A DNA stretch of 34,982 bases, taken from positions 1 through 34,982 of the forward strand of contig JAAZAD010000507.1 in assembly GCA_012514505.1 (NCBI GenBank), in the 5' to 3' direction. Below, one piece after another: positions 8,614-16,803 of the stretch; within the stretch, counting starts at the first letter, position 1; each line of letters begins with the position of its first letter. This DNA is from Rhodococcus sp. (in: high G+C Gram-positive bacteria) (GTDB lineage Bacteria > Actinomycetota > Actinomycetes > Mycobacteriales > Mycobacteriaceae). The notes beneath the pieces were generated by a model. It saw nothing but the letters and a program-made list of their open reading frames with translations, was not told the origin of the DNA and made no database searches. Made by a program: the position numbers and the translations under genes.

Positions 8614-9257
8614 TAAGCGAATTGGTTGTGCGGTACGGCAGAGACGCGGTGCTCGACAACGTCGATGCGCGGTTCGAGCGGGGGACAGTTACCGCCCTGA
8701 TGGGACCCAACGGGTCGGGGAAGTCGACTCTCCTGCAGGTTCTCGCAGGTGTTGTCGCACCACGATCGGGTGTGGTGACGGGCGTTCCCGAATCCGTGGC
8801 CTACGTCCCACAGCGCCGCGCAGTGGGCGCCCGCCTGCCGCTGACGGCCCGAGACGTGGTCGCGATGGGCAGGTGGGAGAAGCTCGGTCTACTGCGGCGC
8901 CCCGGCCGCGAGGGCCGCAAGGTGGTCGACGACGCTCTCCACAGGCTGGGCGTCTCGGATCTTGCGCATCGGAGATTGACGTCGTTGTCCGGCGGGCAAT
9001 GTCAGCGCGTCCTCTTGGCGCAGGCGCTCGTTCAGCGCGGCCGGCTGGTTCTTCTCGACGAACCGACCGCCGGCCTCGACGCACACGCCACCCGCGTGAT
9101 CAGCGACATCACCCGCGAAGAGGCTGCTCGCGGGGCGACCGTAGTGGTCGCAACTCACGATGCACTCGAGGCTGCGCGGGCAGATCAGGTGATCGAGTTG
9201 GGCCGTTACGAAAATGAATCAAGTGAAATACGTGCATCTTCACGATCTTGCGTCTAA
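8604..9257 (+). CDS. aztA: Zinc ABC transporter ATP-binding protein AztA
   Basis: A 217-residue ABC ATPase with Walker A GPNGSGKST (34-42), Q-loop YVPQRR, signature LSGGQCQRV, Walker B LVLLDEPT and switch His in ATHD. It would energise AztB-mediated zinc import. It is transcribed away from aztB with a Zur-like palindrome across the start. The ATG at 8604 is preferred; an in-frame TTG two codons earlier is possible. Neither has a clear ribosome binding site, so the message may be leaderless. The C-terminal residues after the H-loop are short and variable, normal for this family. Confidence 0.92.
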   Translation: MIVISELVVRYGRDAVLDNVDARFERGTVTALMGPNGSGKSTLLQVLAGVVAPRSGVVTGVPESVAYVPQRRAVGARLPLTARDVVAMGRWEKLGLLRRPGREGRKVVDDALHRLGVSDLAHRRLTSLSGGQCQRVLLAQALVQRGRLVLLDEPTAGLDAHATRVISDITREEAARGATVVVATHDALEAARADQVIELGRYENESSEIRASSRSCV

Positions 9258-9301
9258 TGTGGGTTAGGCAAGCCCAGCCAACCCCCCCGGCTGGTTGCGC
9301 C

Positions 9302-9337
9302 GGCCCCGCCAACCCACCCCCCCGGTTTGGCGGGGCC
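9302..9337. terminator. Hairpin terminator between convergent aztA and phosphatase gene
   Basis: GGCCCCGCCAA (9302-9312) pairs perfectly with TTGGCGGGGCC (9327-9337) and is followed by ACTTTAATT. A smaller hairpin, CCAGCC/GGCTGG (9274-9294), precedes it. The position 45 bp after aztA and 61 bp after the opposing gene suits a bidirectional terminator. Confidence 0.75.
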
Positions 9338-9398
9338 ACTTTAATTCTGGTGGTCGATCGCCGAGCTGCTCAGGACGATTCGGTCCAGCAGATTCAGC

Positions 9399-9917
9399 TC
9401 AGGAGCGCACCGACCGCGTCAACGCTCCCACCAGCTCCGCGATTTCCGAGCCGACGGTCAAGTAGGTGTCTTCGTCCGACCCGGTCGGATCCGCGACGTT
9501 CTCAGGACTCGTCGACGCCTTGTGCTTCGTGCGTGCTGCATCCAGGTCGGCGACCGTGGTCGCGCCGGACGCCTCCGCGAGCCGTGCGGCTTCCTTCAGG
9601 GTGAACGTCTTCTTCGACTGCGAGGGCGCCAGCTTCAGCACGTCGTCCCGGTTGTCCTCCGTCATCGTCAGAACGAGGTCGGCGTCGCCGGCGATCTTCT
9701 CGGTGATCGCACGAGCGGTGAAGCCGGTCGGGTCTCCACCCAATCCCTCCAAGACGGCCGCTGCCGTCTTCTCCATGGGCTTACCTGCAGTTGCCTGCGT
9801 TCCTGCGCTCGACGCGACGAGATCGGTGGCACCGGACTCCTCGGCGAAGGCTGCGGTGATCCGTTCCGCCGTCGCGGACCGGCAGACGTTTTCGTTGCAG
9901 ACGAAGAGAACATGCAT
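9399..9917 (-). CDS. Low-molecular-weight protein tyrosine phosphatase / arsenate reductase family
   Basis: A 172-residue protein starting MHVLFVCNENVCRSATAER, which holds the LMW-PTP phosphate loop C-x5-R-S (Cys7 to Arg13). A later DPTGSDEDTY supplies the DP motif of the general-acid loop. Members dephosphorylate phosphotyrosine or reduce arsenate. In actinobacteria they are often linked to exopolysaccharide genes, and the divergent neighbour here is UDP-glucose dehydrogenase. The ATG at 9917 has no ribosome binding site but stands 7 nt after TATGCT, suggesting a leaderless message. An in-frame ATG at 9929 would add four residues. Substrate is not deducible. Confidence 0.87.
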   Translation of the reverse strand: MHVLFVCNENVCRSATAERITAAFAEESGATDLVASSAGTQATAGKPMEKTAAAVLEGLGGDPTGFTARAITEKIAGDADLVLTMTEDNRDDVLKLAPSQSKKTFTLKEAARLAEASGATTVADLDAARTKHKASTSPENVADPTGSDEDTYLTVGSEIAELVGALTRSVRS

Positions 9918-9924
9918 GACCGAA

Positions 9925-9930
9925 AGCATA
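9925..9930 (-). promoter_or_regulatory. Candidate -10 box for leaderless phosphatase transcript
   Basis: TATGCT on the minus strand ends 7 nt before the ATG, which would place transcription start at the start codon. There is no Shine-Dalgarno sequence, consistent with leaderless initiation, which is common in actinobacteria. Confidence 0.45.
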
Positions 9931-10031
9931 AGGTCTCGGGTCCCGGGCGCCGAATACGCACCGCACCGGATGTACACGTGCTGTTGGCTGCGCACTCCTG
10001 TCGGGTATCCGTGTTGATCACCTGCCCGGCA

Positions 10032-10037
10032 TATCAA
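10032..10037 (+). promoter_or_regulatory. Candidate -10 box for UDP-glucose dehydrogenase gene
   Basis: TATCAA ends 6 nt before the ATG at 10044, and no Shine-Dalgarno is present. This would again give a leaderless message, mirrored with the divergent phosphatase gene. Confidence 0.35.
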
Positions 10038-10043
10038 AGTGAC

Positions 10044-11366
10044 ATGCGCTGCACCGTCTTTGGAACCGGATATTTGGGGGCAACCCACGCGGCCTGCATG
10101 GCCGAGCTCGGACACGATGTCCTCGGCGTCGATATCGATCCCGGCAAAGTGGCGAAACTCTCGTCGGGCGAGGTTCCGTTTTTCGAACCCGGGCTCGCGG
10201 AGGTGCTTCGACGCAACATCGATGCAGGTCGGCTGCGGTTCACCACGTCGTACGACGAGGCAGCCGAGTTCGCCGACCTGCACTTCGTCGGTGTCGGTAC
10301 CCCGCAGAAGAAGGGCGAGTACGCGGCCGATCTGCGTCACGTTCACTCGGTGATCGACACCTTGGCGCCGCGGCTGGATCGGCCGTCGGTGATCGTCGGC
10401 AAGTCCACAGTCCCGGTGGGAACCGCCGCTGATCTCGGTGTTCGGGCCCGCCGACTGGCCCCGGCAGGTGACGACGTCGAGGTGGTGTGGAATCCGGAGT
10501 TCCTGCGTGAGGGCTTCGCTGTGGAAGACACGCTCAGTCCGGACCGTCTCGTTCTGGGTGTAGACCGTGACCGTCCGGGCCGCGCCGAGCAGCAGCTCCG
10601 CGAGCTGTACGCCGACCTGCTCGACAATCAGGTGCCATTCCTCGTCACCGACCTTGCGACCGCCGAACTCGTCAAGGTGTCGGCGAACGCCTTCCTCGCC
10701 ACCAAGATCTCGTTCATCAACGCAATTTCCGAAGTCTGCGAAGCGACCGGTGCGGACGTCACCGAACTTGCCGACGCACTGGGATACGACGCACGTATCG
10801 GTCGCCGCTTCCTCAACGCCGGTCTCGGGTTCGGGGGTGGTTGCCTCCCCAAGGACATCCGCGCGTTCATGGCCCGTGCCGGTGAGCTCGGGGCCAACCA
10901 GGCTCTGCACTTCCTGCGTGAGGTGGACAGCATCAACATGCGTCGCCGCACCCGCATGGTCGAACTCGCAGCCCAAGCGTGCGGGGGTTCCGTGCTGGGG
11001 GCGAACATCGCCGTCCTGGGCGCCGCCTTCAAGCCCGAGTCCGACGACGTCCGGGATTCGCCCGCGCTCAACGTCGCGGGGATGCTGCAACTGCATGGGG
11101 CGGTCGTCAGCGTGTACGACCCCAAAGCCCTCGACAATGCACGTCGGTTGTTCCCCACGCTGGACTACGCGACGTCCGCTACCGAGGCGTGCGACAACGC
11201 CGATGCCATCCTCCTGCTCACCGAATGGCCGGAATTCGCGAAGCTGCAACCGTCCGACCTCGCCGACGTGGTTCGCCGCCGCGTGATGGTCGACGGCCGA
11301 AACTGCTTGAGTGGTGAGGCCTGGCGTGAGGCAGGGTGGGAATACCGAGGCCTCGGTCGCGGGTGA
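10044..11366 (+). CDS. UDP-glucose 6-dehydrogenase
   Basis: A 440-residue protein with the full domain order of the UDP-glucose/GDP-mannose dehydrogenase family. These are the NAD-binding GTGYLG (7-12) at the N-terminus, the NPEFLREG motif (150-157), the central helical domain with Lys211 (LVKVSANAFLATKISFIN), the catalytic Cys267 in GFGGGCLPKD, and the C-terminal UDP-binding domain with AFKPESDDVRDSPA. It oxidises UDP-glucose to UDP-glucuronate, a precursor for extracellular polysaccharide. It resembles M. tuberculosis Rv0322 (UdgA). The start at 10044 is set by the nucleotide-binding motif beginning five residues later. It is divergent from a phosphatase gene. GDP-mannose as substrate is less likely but not excluded. 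Confidence 0.93.
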   Translation: MRCTVFGTGYLGATHAACMAELGHDVLGVDIDPGKVAKLSSGEVPFFEPGLAEVLRRNIDAGRLRFTTSYDEAAEFADLHFVGVGTPQKKGEYAADLRHVHSVIDTLAPRLDRPSVIVGKSTVPVGTAADLGVRARRLAPAGDDVEVVWNPEFLREGFAVEDTLSPDRLVLGVDRDRPGRAEQQLRELYADLLDNQVPFLVTDLATAELVKVSANAFLATKISFINAISEVCEATGADVTELADALGYDARIGRRFLNAGLGFGGGCLPKDIRAFMARAGELGANQALHFLREVDSINMRRRTRMVELAAQACGGSVLGANIAVLGAAFKPESDDVRDSPALNVAGMLQLHGAVVSVYDPKALDNARRLFPTLDYATSATEACDNADAILLLTEWPEFAKLQPSDLADVVRRRVMVDGRNCLSGEAWREAGWEYRGLGRG

Positions 11367-11499
11367 TGAACGACACCGAACATCTTTACGTTCATGCTGG
11401 TAACGGGGTCGAATTCCGGGCACTTCTTTCGGTAGTGTTCCGGACCAGGTAGCGGGGGGAATCCAGCATCGAACCCTGCGCAGTCGAGCGGGGCGGTCC

Positions 11500-12804
11500 A
11501 TGAGTTCGGTTCTCGGAGTATCGGTGGGCGCTAGTGCGGTGCACCTGGTCCACCCCGGAACGGGCGACCTCCAGGGGCCGCGCACGATGTCGCAACCCGT
11601 CGACAAGAGTGGCAGGCCCGAAGAGTTGGCCGCCGAATCGATCGGTGTCGTGCTCACCGGTGACGCAGATTCAGGGCAGGTGCACCGGACGGGCGTCGCC
11701 TACCGTGACGACGTGCAGGCGGGGGCCGTCCACGCGGCGATGGCCCGCCAAAGCCTGAGCAACTATCAGTTGGTTCCGGAAATTCGCGCGACCATGCGAG
11801 CCCTCGAACATGCCGGGCTCCTCGGAACGGCGTCGACCCCGCTGATCTATGACCTGGGCAGTTCCGGCCTCACCGTCAGTGTCGTCGATCGCGCGAGCGG
11901 CGATGTGCTCGAGACTCTGCGCACGGACGTCGTCGGTGGCGACCTGTTCGATCGCATGGTGCGAGACAAGCAGGTGTCCGGCGGGCGGTTGCGGGCACCG
12001 ACCACCGAAGCGCAGGCACGGGCGCTCGACGCACAGTGCCGGGGCGCCAAAGAACAATTGTCCAGCAGAGGCGCGGTGTGCGTGCCTGGTGACAGCGGCC
12101 TGTTGCTCCTGTCCCGGGACGTGTTCGAATCACTCGTCACCGTTCCCGTCGAATCCTCCGCCCGTTTGGTCCGTGAGGTGATTGCACGGGCACCGCGACT
12201 GCCTGACGTCGTCGTCCTCGTCGGGGGCGGGGCTCATGTTCCCGTGGTTCGCTCGGTCATCGAGTCGTGGATCGCACTTCCCGTCGTCGTACCGGAGTCG
12301 CCGGAACTGGTGGCCGCTCAGGGGGCGGCGCTGCTCGTCGGCGCACAGGGGCCAACGCAGTCACCGGCCGCCGAACCTGTCGGGAACGGACCCGATTCGG
12401 AACCCGACTGGAGTGCATTGCTCGCGGAGTCCGAACCCGAGCGCAGCAGTGATCCGCGTAAGCGCAATACGGTGGCAGTCATCGGTAGCCTCGCCGTTCT
12501 CGGCGTGCTGGGTATCGGTGTCGCGGTGGGCATGAGCATGATCCCGAAAACGACGACAGGTGAGGCGGTTCCGGCTGATCCCACCGGTCCGCCGGTGACG
12601 ACCACAACCGCTCCGCCACCTCCGCCGCCTCCACCGTCGGCCGAACCTGCCCCGGTTCGGACGCAACAGCCGCAGCCCGCTCAGATCGAGGAGCCGACTG
12701 CGCCCCCACCCCCGCCGCCTCCCGAGTTGACCATTCCAGGGCTGCCGCCGATCACGCTGCCGCCGCCCATCCAGCTGCCGGAGATTCCGCGCTTCCCGCG
12801 CTGA
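11500..12804 (+). CDS. Hsp70/actin-fold membrane protein with proline-rich extracytoplasmic tail
   Basis: A 434-residue protein. The N-terminal ~285 residues have actin/Hsp70 ATPase-fold motifs: the second phosphate loop DLGSSGLTVSVVD (118-130) and the adenosine motif VGGGAHVPVV (241-250). The usual first phosphate loop (residues 4-12, VLGVSVGAS) is degenerate. A linker and positive patch lead to one membrane segment (about 324-348), followed by about 85 residues rich in Pro and Thr with runs of prolines. There is no substrate-binding domain of true DnaK. This architecture resembles the mycobacterial Pro/Thr-rich Rv0312 type. It may sense or anchor cell-wall components, but the function is unknown. 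GAGCGGGGCGG provides a ribosome binding site before the ATG at 11500. Confidence 0.8.
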   Translation: MSSVLGVSVGASAVHLVHPGTGDLQGPRTMSQPVDKSGRPEELAAESIGVVLTGDADSGQVHRTGVAYRDDVQAGAVHAAMARQSLSNYQLVPEIRATMRALEHAGLLGTASTPLIYDLGSSGLTVSVVDRASGDVLETLRTDVVGGDLFDRMVRDKQVSGGRLRAPTTEAQARALDAQCRGAKEQLSSRGAVCVPGDSGLLLLSRDVFESLVTVPVESSARLVREVIARAPRLPDVVVLVGGGAHVPVVRSVIESWIALPVVVPESPELVAAQGAALLVGAQGPTQSPAAEPVGNGPDSEPDWSALLAESEPERSSDPRKRNTVAVIGSLAVLGVLGIGVAVGMSMIPKTTTGEAVPADPTGPPVTTTTAPPPPPPPPSAEPAPVRTQQPQPAQIEEPTAPPPPPPPELTIPGLPPITLPPPIQLPEIPRFPR

Positions 12805-12813
12805 CCGGCAAGG

Positions 12814-14088
12814 TCAACGTGCGTGGCGACCGGACTTCTTGACTGTGGCCGGAGCGTCACCGAACGGACGGGCGAGGAGTACCGCGATTCCCGTGGTCAG
12901 CGGCACCGAAAGAGCCAGTGCGATACCGCCGACCGCCGATCGGGTGATTTCGGTGGCGACGGCGTCACTGGTCAACACGTCCTGAATCGAACGCCCGGAC
13001 ACACTGAACAACAGCAACAACGGCAGCGCACCACCCGCGTACGCGAGGACGAGGGTGTAGACCGTGCTGGCGATATGGTCGCGCCCCACACGCATGGCCG
13101 ATGCAAAGATGTGGCGGCGATTCGCTTCGGGGTCGAGTTCGGCAAGTTCGAATGCAGACGACGCCTGCGTGATCGTCACATCGTTGAGCACACCCAACGA
13201 GCCGATGATGAAGCCGGCCAACAACAAGCCCGTGATGCTCACCGTTCCGATGTACGCCTGCACGTTCGTGTTCTGTTCCTCGGACAGCCCGGTCAAGCGC
13301 GTCAGGTCGATTGCGGCGTACGACAGAATCGCGGCCAGCATCATCGAGACCAGTGTCCCCAGCAGGGCGGAACTGGTGCGCAGAGAAACGCCGTGGGCCA
13401 GATACAGCACGGCATAGAGGATGATCGAACCACCCACCAGGGCAACGGGAATGGCCGGTTTTCCGTCCAGGAGGGCCGGTAGCATGAATACAACGAGGAC
13501 GCCGAACGCGATACCGATTCCTACCAGTGCACGCAGACCACGCCAGCGCGCGACGGCGATGACTACGGCGGCGAAAATGATGGTGATCAGGGTGAGCGGC
13601 AGGCCTCGTGCGTAGTCCTCGAACGAGTACCGAACGTCGCCGTTGGTGTCCAGCGCCCGGAGCATGCGGATCTCGTCACCCTCTTCGAGGGTGGGTTGCC
13701 CAGGGGTCGAGACGATCTCGAGGAGGGTGCGTGAACCAGCATCCGGGCCGGAATTGATGTCGACGATGCTGCGCTGGCACGTGTAGGCGTCGGTCGCCGG
13801 CGGTATCGGCTCACCGGTGAAAGCGCGGCTGGCAGACGGGCTTCCGCAGACGCCGACATCGTCGGATGTGACCGTGCCTGATTCGGTGACGACTTCGTCG
13901 CCCAACGGGAGTTGGGTCTGGAATTGTTCGGTGCTCGGCCACAGCAGCACCGCGCCGATGGTGACCGCGAGTGCAATCAGTCCGAGGAGGGCGACCACAA
14001 CCGTGGCCGCGGCTTTACCGAGCGGCGCAGGTCCGTGTCCGTGCCCGTGTCCGTGTCCATGTCCATGTCCATGTCCATGTCCGGTCAT
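12814..14088 (-). CDS. YibE/F-family polytopic membrane protein with N-terminal His-Gly repeat
   Basis: A 424-residue protein. It opens with eight His-Gly pairs (residues 4-19), then a membrane segment (about 26-50). An extracytoplasmic domain (about 51-160) contains two cysteines (CGSPSAS and YTCQRS), and about seven more membrane helices follow. The helical core with VQAYIGTVSITGLLLAG and IIGSLGVLNDVTITQASS is characteristic of the YibE/F family. Its biochemical role is not established. The His-rich cytosolic or exposed N-terminus suggests metal binding (inference). It ends 9 bp from the convergent upstream neighbour, with a small TGACC/GGTCA hairpin across the gap. The start is set by the ATG preceding the repeat. 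Confidence 0.85.
   Translation of the reverse strand: MTGHGHGHGHGHGHGHGHGPAPLGKAAATVVVALLGLIALAVTIGAVLLWPSTEQFQTQLPLGDEVVTESGTVTSDDVGVCGSPSASRAFTGEPIPPATDAYTCQRSIVDINSGPDAGSRTLLEIVSTPGQPTLEEGDEIRMLRALDTNGDVRYSFEDYARGLPLTLITIIFAAVVIAVARWRGLRALVGIGIAFGVLVVFMLPALLDGKPAIPVALVGGSIILYAVLYLAHGVSLRTSSALLGTLVSMMLAAILSYAAIDLTRLTGLSEEQNTNVQAYIGTVSITGLLLAGFIIGSLGVLNDVTITQASSAFELAELDPEANRRHIFASAMRVGRDHIASTVYTLVLAYAGGALPLLLLFSVSGRSIQDVLTSDAVATEITRSAVGGIALALSVPLTTGIAVLLARPFGDAPATVKKSGRHAR
14035..14082 (-). repeat. Hexanucleotide tandem repeat encoding (Gly-His)8
   Basis: Eight 6-bp units: four GGACAT, then GGACAC-type units with one GGGCAC. They code for alternating Gly and His at the extreme N-terminus of the YibE/F protein. 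The four identical units at the 5' end suggest recent slippage. Because the unit is 6 bp, copy changes would alter His number without a frameshift. Confidence 0.9.
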
Positions 14089-14470
14089 CGTTGGGTGGCC
14101 CGGGCAGCGGTGAGTGTCGGCACCAGGAAAGAGTAGTGGTGGGCTCGGCCGCGCACCGGTGCAGGTCCTGTCGGGCAGTGTCCGATTCGGAGTCCGATTC
14201 AGCTGTGCGACCTACGCGTTCCGTCGGTATTGCTCTGGTGTGGTTTACGTGTCGCCAATGTGCTTAAATATCGGGGCAACGGCAGGACGCGTGTCCAGGT
14301 GCGCGTCCCGCGTTCGAACCCCGCACGCAGCATGGCATTACGGGGCTCGTGCTTTGTTCCGGAAGGTCGGTCAGGAGGGGGATCGATCTCCACGCAGTGT
14401 TTCGCTGTACGGAGCCGCCGCGAAGTTCCCGAACGAGGGGTGGATTTCGCGCTCTGAGGTAGTCGAGCTG

Positions 14471-14504
14471 GGTGGCGGGGTACAGGGGGGTTGACCCCGC
14501 CACC
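14471..14504. terminator. Stable hairpin, possible terminator of an unannotated transcript
   Basis: GGTGGCGGGGT (14471-14481) pairs perfectly with ACCCCGCCACC (14494-14504) around a 12-nt G-rich loop. No annotated gene ends here, since both neighbours point away, so it may end a small RNA or form part of a 5' leader. Confidence 0.45.
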
Positions 14505-14530
14505 AACCTGACGACCACAGGGGGGGGAGG

Positions 14531-14568
14531 GGCGTCAGGTGCTCGGGGGCACCGAAGTGCCTGACGCC
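14531..14568. repeat. Second hairpin in the same intergenic region
   Basis: GGCGTCAGG (14531-14539) pairs with CCTGACGCC (14560-14568). The enclosed bases could form an alternative inner stem, GGTGC/GCACC. It follows a run of G residues and lies about 155 bp upstream of the peptidase start. Confidence 0.5.
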
Positions 14569-14571
14569 AAC

Positions 14572-14594
14572 TTTACATACACATCCGGTGTAAA
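14572..14594. promoter_or_regulatory. Candidate operator upstream of the ImmA/IrrE gene
   Basis: TTTACA and TGTAAA (14572-14577, 14589-14594) form a 6-bp inverted repeat with an 11-bp spacer in a locally AT-rich patch. This spacing suits an HTH dimer, possibly one of the two regulators encoded at 16384-17555 (inference). Confidence 0.35.
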
Positions 14595-14723
14595 CGTCAA
14601 GCAGGTGGTCGAAATCGCAACCGTGTCGTCATAGAGGCGGAGATCGCACTTCCACTCGAAGACCGGGCTGACGTACTTTCCCGAGTTGTAAGCGCATAGG
14701 CTTTGCCGTTCAGGAGGTGAACG

Positions 14724-15224
14724 GTGAACCAGCCCGGCGGCAAGGACCGGATCGGCGCAGTACTTGCGCGGATGAATCTGCCTTCCGTCGTGGACCGCGA
14801 TTCGCTCGTAGCGAGTGTGGCCTGGCGCCGCGGGCGACCCATTCGGCTCGCTCCGGTCCCGCACCGCCTCATCCCGAGCAACCACTACGGCATGTGGCTG
14901 GCTCGCGTCTCGGACGACGTCATCGTCTACACCGACGACACATCGGACGTACACGCCACGCACATCGTGTGTCACGAGATCGCCCACATGGAACTCGGCC
15001 ACGACCACGATGCAATCGGCGACACCACACTCGACGCCGACCGTCTGCGCGGTCTGGAACCGGTCGTCGGCTCCTCCGCCGTCCTCGGCGCATTCGGGCG
15101 GTCCAACTACTCGAGCGAGCAGGAGTACGACGCAGAACTTCTCGCCACCCACATCATGTCGCGGGTGAGCCGGCGTACGGCGAATGTCGACGAGCGGACC
15201 GGCCGCATCCTCGGAAGTTTCTGA
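14724..15224 (+). CDS. ImmA/IrrE-type zinc metallopeptidase
   Basis: A 166-residue protein with the zincin motif HEIAH in THIVCHEIAHMELGH and a downstream acidic segment (YSSEQEYDAELLATHIM) that supplies the third ligand. This is the compact layout of ImmA/IrrE peptidases, which typically cleave HTH repressors. The GTG start is set by a near-ideal AGGAGGTGA eight bases upstream, the best ribosome binding site in the window. The next gene, a MAB_1171c-type membrane protein, begins 2 bp after the stop, so the two form an operon. Two small HTH proteins are encoded just beyond on the opposite strand and are candidate targets. No helix-turn-helix is fused to the peptidase itself. Confidence 0.85.
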   Translation: MNQPGGKDRIGAVLARMNLPSVVDRDSLVASVAWRRGRPIRLAPVPHRLIPSNHYGMWLARVSDDVIVYTDDTSDVHATHIVCHEIAHMELGHDHDAIGDTTLDADRLRGLEPVVGSSAVLGAFGRSNYSSEQEYDAELLATHIMSRVSRRTANVDERTGRILGSF

Positions 15225-15226
15225 CG

Positions 15227-16408
15227 GTGGACGTCCTGCCCCCGCTCGTCACGGGCGTGCTGCTGTTCGTGGTGTGGGGGACGACGGCTGTCCGCTTGAT
15301 CTGGACGCGCCACGGAGCGGTGAATTCCCGGCAGAACGCCTTTCTGGTGCTGGCGTCGATAACGATGTTGCTGTCGAGATCATGGGTACACCAACCTCTC
15401 GACACGGCGTTCGGTCTCGGCATGTCACGGCACCTCGGGAATGCCGTCATCATGTTGGCGTTCGCGTCACTGTTCAGCCTGGTGGTGGCATGGGTGCTGG
15501 GGCCGGAGCGTTGGCCGGGTGTGCACGTGGCATCGATGCTCGGCGCAGCAGTGCTCGGACTGGCACTGCTTGCCCTGGGTGCGCCCGCAAGTTCGGCCGG
15601 AGAACGTATCGAGACGTTCGGCGGCTGGCAGTACCCCGCGTACTTCGGGATCTACGCAATTCCGTCGCTGACCTTCGCCGGCGCGATCGTGGGCATTTCG
15701 GTGAGCGGATTGCGTCGCACCACCGACCGCCCCGACCGTCGCGTGTTCGGCGCGTTGCTCGCGCTTGCGTGTGTGGCCGCGATCGACACGACCTCGATGG
15801 TGGCAGCAGCAGTGATGAGTGCGCTCGGTGTGACGAACGGCTTCACCGAATTCAGGGTGGCGGTGAACGGTATCCCGACGATGTTCCTCCTCATCGCAAT
15901 GTGCATTTTCGCTGTGCGGCCGGCGGTGCGCGAAGCGCTGATCGGTTTCGGTCTCGATGCGGACTCGCGTATGCGACGGCGACTCACACCGCTGTGGCAG
16001 ACCCTCTCCGCTGCGGTTCCCGAAGTGGTACTCGAACTGCGTCCTGCCGACCGCAGCGCCCTCCCTCCTGCGATGGCGCTGCACCGGATGTGTGTCGAGA
16101 TTCGTGACGCCATGCTCGTCCTGGCCGAGTATCCGCAGTTCGGTCGCTTTCCGCCCGCGGGCGAAGATCGTGATCTGAGTATCGCCATCGGCTTGCACCT
16201 GTCGTGCCTTGCCCGCGCAGGGGGAGAGGAACCGGACGGCGGTCGTGATTCGGTCGTGCCGACCGTGACGGGACACGATCACATCATGTCGACGTCGGTG
16301 GACTTGCGCAGCGAAGCGCGAGAGCTGTCTCGGCTGGCCCACGTGTGGGAACGGGCCGGCCGCATGGCTCGCAATTGGGTGGACTACCGGGAGTCGGTAC
16401 TCGCCTGA
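15227..16408 (+). CDS. MAB_1171c-type polytopic membrane protein
   Basis: A 393-residue protein with about seven hydrophobic segments in its first 240 residues (for example LVTGVLLFVVWGTTAVRLIW and MLGAAVLGLALLALGA). A soluble C-terminal region of about 150 residues follows, beginning LIGFGLDADSRMRRRLTPLW. This layout matches the MAB_1171c group, annotated as putative transporters but without a known substrate, and commonly found beside ImmA/IrrE peptidases and HTH proteins. The GTG start is 2 bp behind the peptidase stop, with GGAAG upstream. The last 25 bp overlap the 3' end of the opposing EspR-like gene. A sensing rather than transport role is equally possible. Confidence 0.75.
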   Translation: MDVLPPLVTGVLLFVVWGTTAVRLIWTRHGAVNSRQNAFLVLASITMLLSRSWVHQPLDTAFGLGMSRHLGNAVIMLAFASLFSLVVAWVLGPERWPGVHVASMLGAAVLGLALLALGAPASSAGERIETFGGWQYPAYFGIYAIPSLTFAGAIVGISVSGLRRTTDRPDRRVFGALLALACVAAIDTTSMVAAAVMSALGVTNGFTEFRVAVNGIPTMFLLIAMCIFAVRPAVREALIGFGLDADSRMRRRLTPLWQTLSAAVPEVVLELRPADRSALPPAMALHRMCVEIRDAMLVLAEYPQFGRFPPAGEDRDLSIAIGLHLSCLARAGGEEPDGGRDSVVPTVTGHDHIMSTSVDLRSEARELSRLAHVWERAGRMARNWVDYRESVLA

Positions 16409-16803
16409 TCCGGAAGGTTCCGCAGCAGCGGGATCATCCGCTCCATGTCGCGTACGGACAGGCTCGGTTGTCGGACCGACCTCCCACGCATCGACAGATG
16501 ATTCACACCGGCATCGCGTACCGCGAGTTTGAACCGGATCAGCACGTCGTACTCGTGGTAGTCCTCGTCCGACAGGTACTGAGCCGGTGCGTGAAAATAC
16601 GCGGCCAGCGCGGACAGGACGGCCGGCTCGCCGTCCGGGTCGACGCCGTCACGGATCGCTTGTACGGCGTCCGGGTCGACAGGACGTCCCAGAATCGCCG
16701 CGAGATCGGCGGCTACCTGGGCGGTGGACGGTTCCGGCGCGTTGTCGGCGTGTGCCAATGCGAACAGCCGATTGACCCGTACGGACAGCGGGGTGATGAT
16801 CAT
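16384..16803 (-). CDS. EspR-like XRE-family DNA-binding protein
   Basis: A 139-residue protein. Its plan follows mycobacterial EspR: an N-terminal RVNRLFAL helix, a helix-turn-helix with an inserted segment (STAQVAADLAAILGRPVDPDAVQAIRDG), ALAAYFHAPAQYLSDEDYHEYD, and a C-terminal helical part that in EspR forms dimers. EspR is a nucleoid-associated regulator of cell-wall and secretion genes. Here the gene overlaps the preceding XRE gene by 4 bp (ATGA), so the two are co-expressed. It is convergent with the MAB_1171c gene, the 3' ends overlapping by 25 bp. The similarity to EspR is by recalled sequence pattern; target genes are unknown. Confidence 0.72.
   Translation of the reverse strand: MIITPLSVRVNRLFALAHADNAPEPSTAQVAADLAAILGRPVDPDAVQAIRDGVDPDGEPAVLSALAAYFHAPAQYLSDEDYHEYDVLIRFKLAVRDAGVNHLSMRGRSVRQPSLSVRDMERMIPLLRNLPDQASTDSR

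Larger units (their letters stand above)
14089..14723. other. 635-bp noncoding, hairpin-rich divergent intergenic region
   Basis: No protein with family resemblance can be read in any frame. The stretch contains several perfect inverted repeats: GGACGCG/CGCGTCC (14285-14308), an 11-bp stem at 14471-14504 and a 9-bp stem at 14531-14568. It also holds an AT-richer TTTACA/TGTAAA element (14572-14594). It must hold the promoters of the divergent YibE/F and ImmA/IrrE genes. It is long enough for a small RNA or leader, but none of the known actinobacterial RNA families was recognised. Confidence 0.5.

Noticed and set aside
14300-14345. GTTCGAACCCCGC resembles a tRNA T-arm
   Set aside because: The five bases on each side of the loop do not form a stem, and no anticodon or D-arm or acceptor stem can be folded around it.
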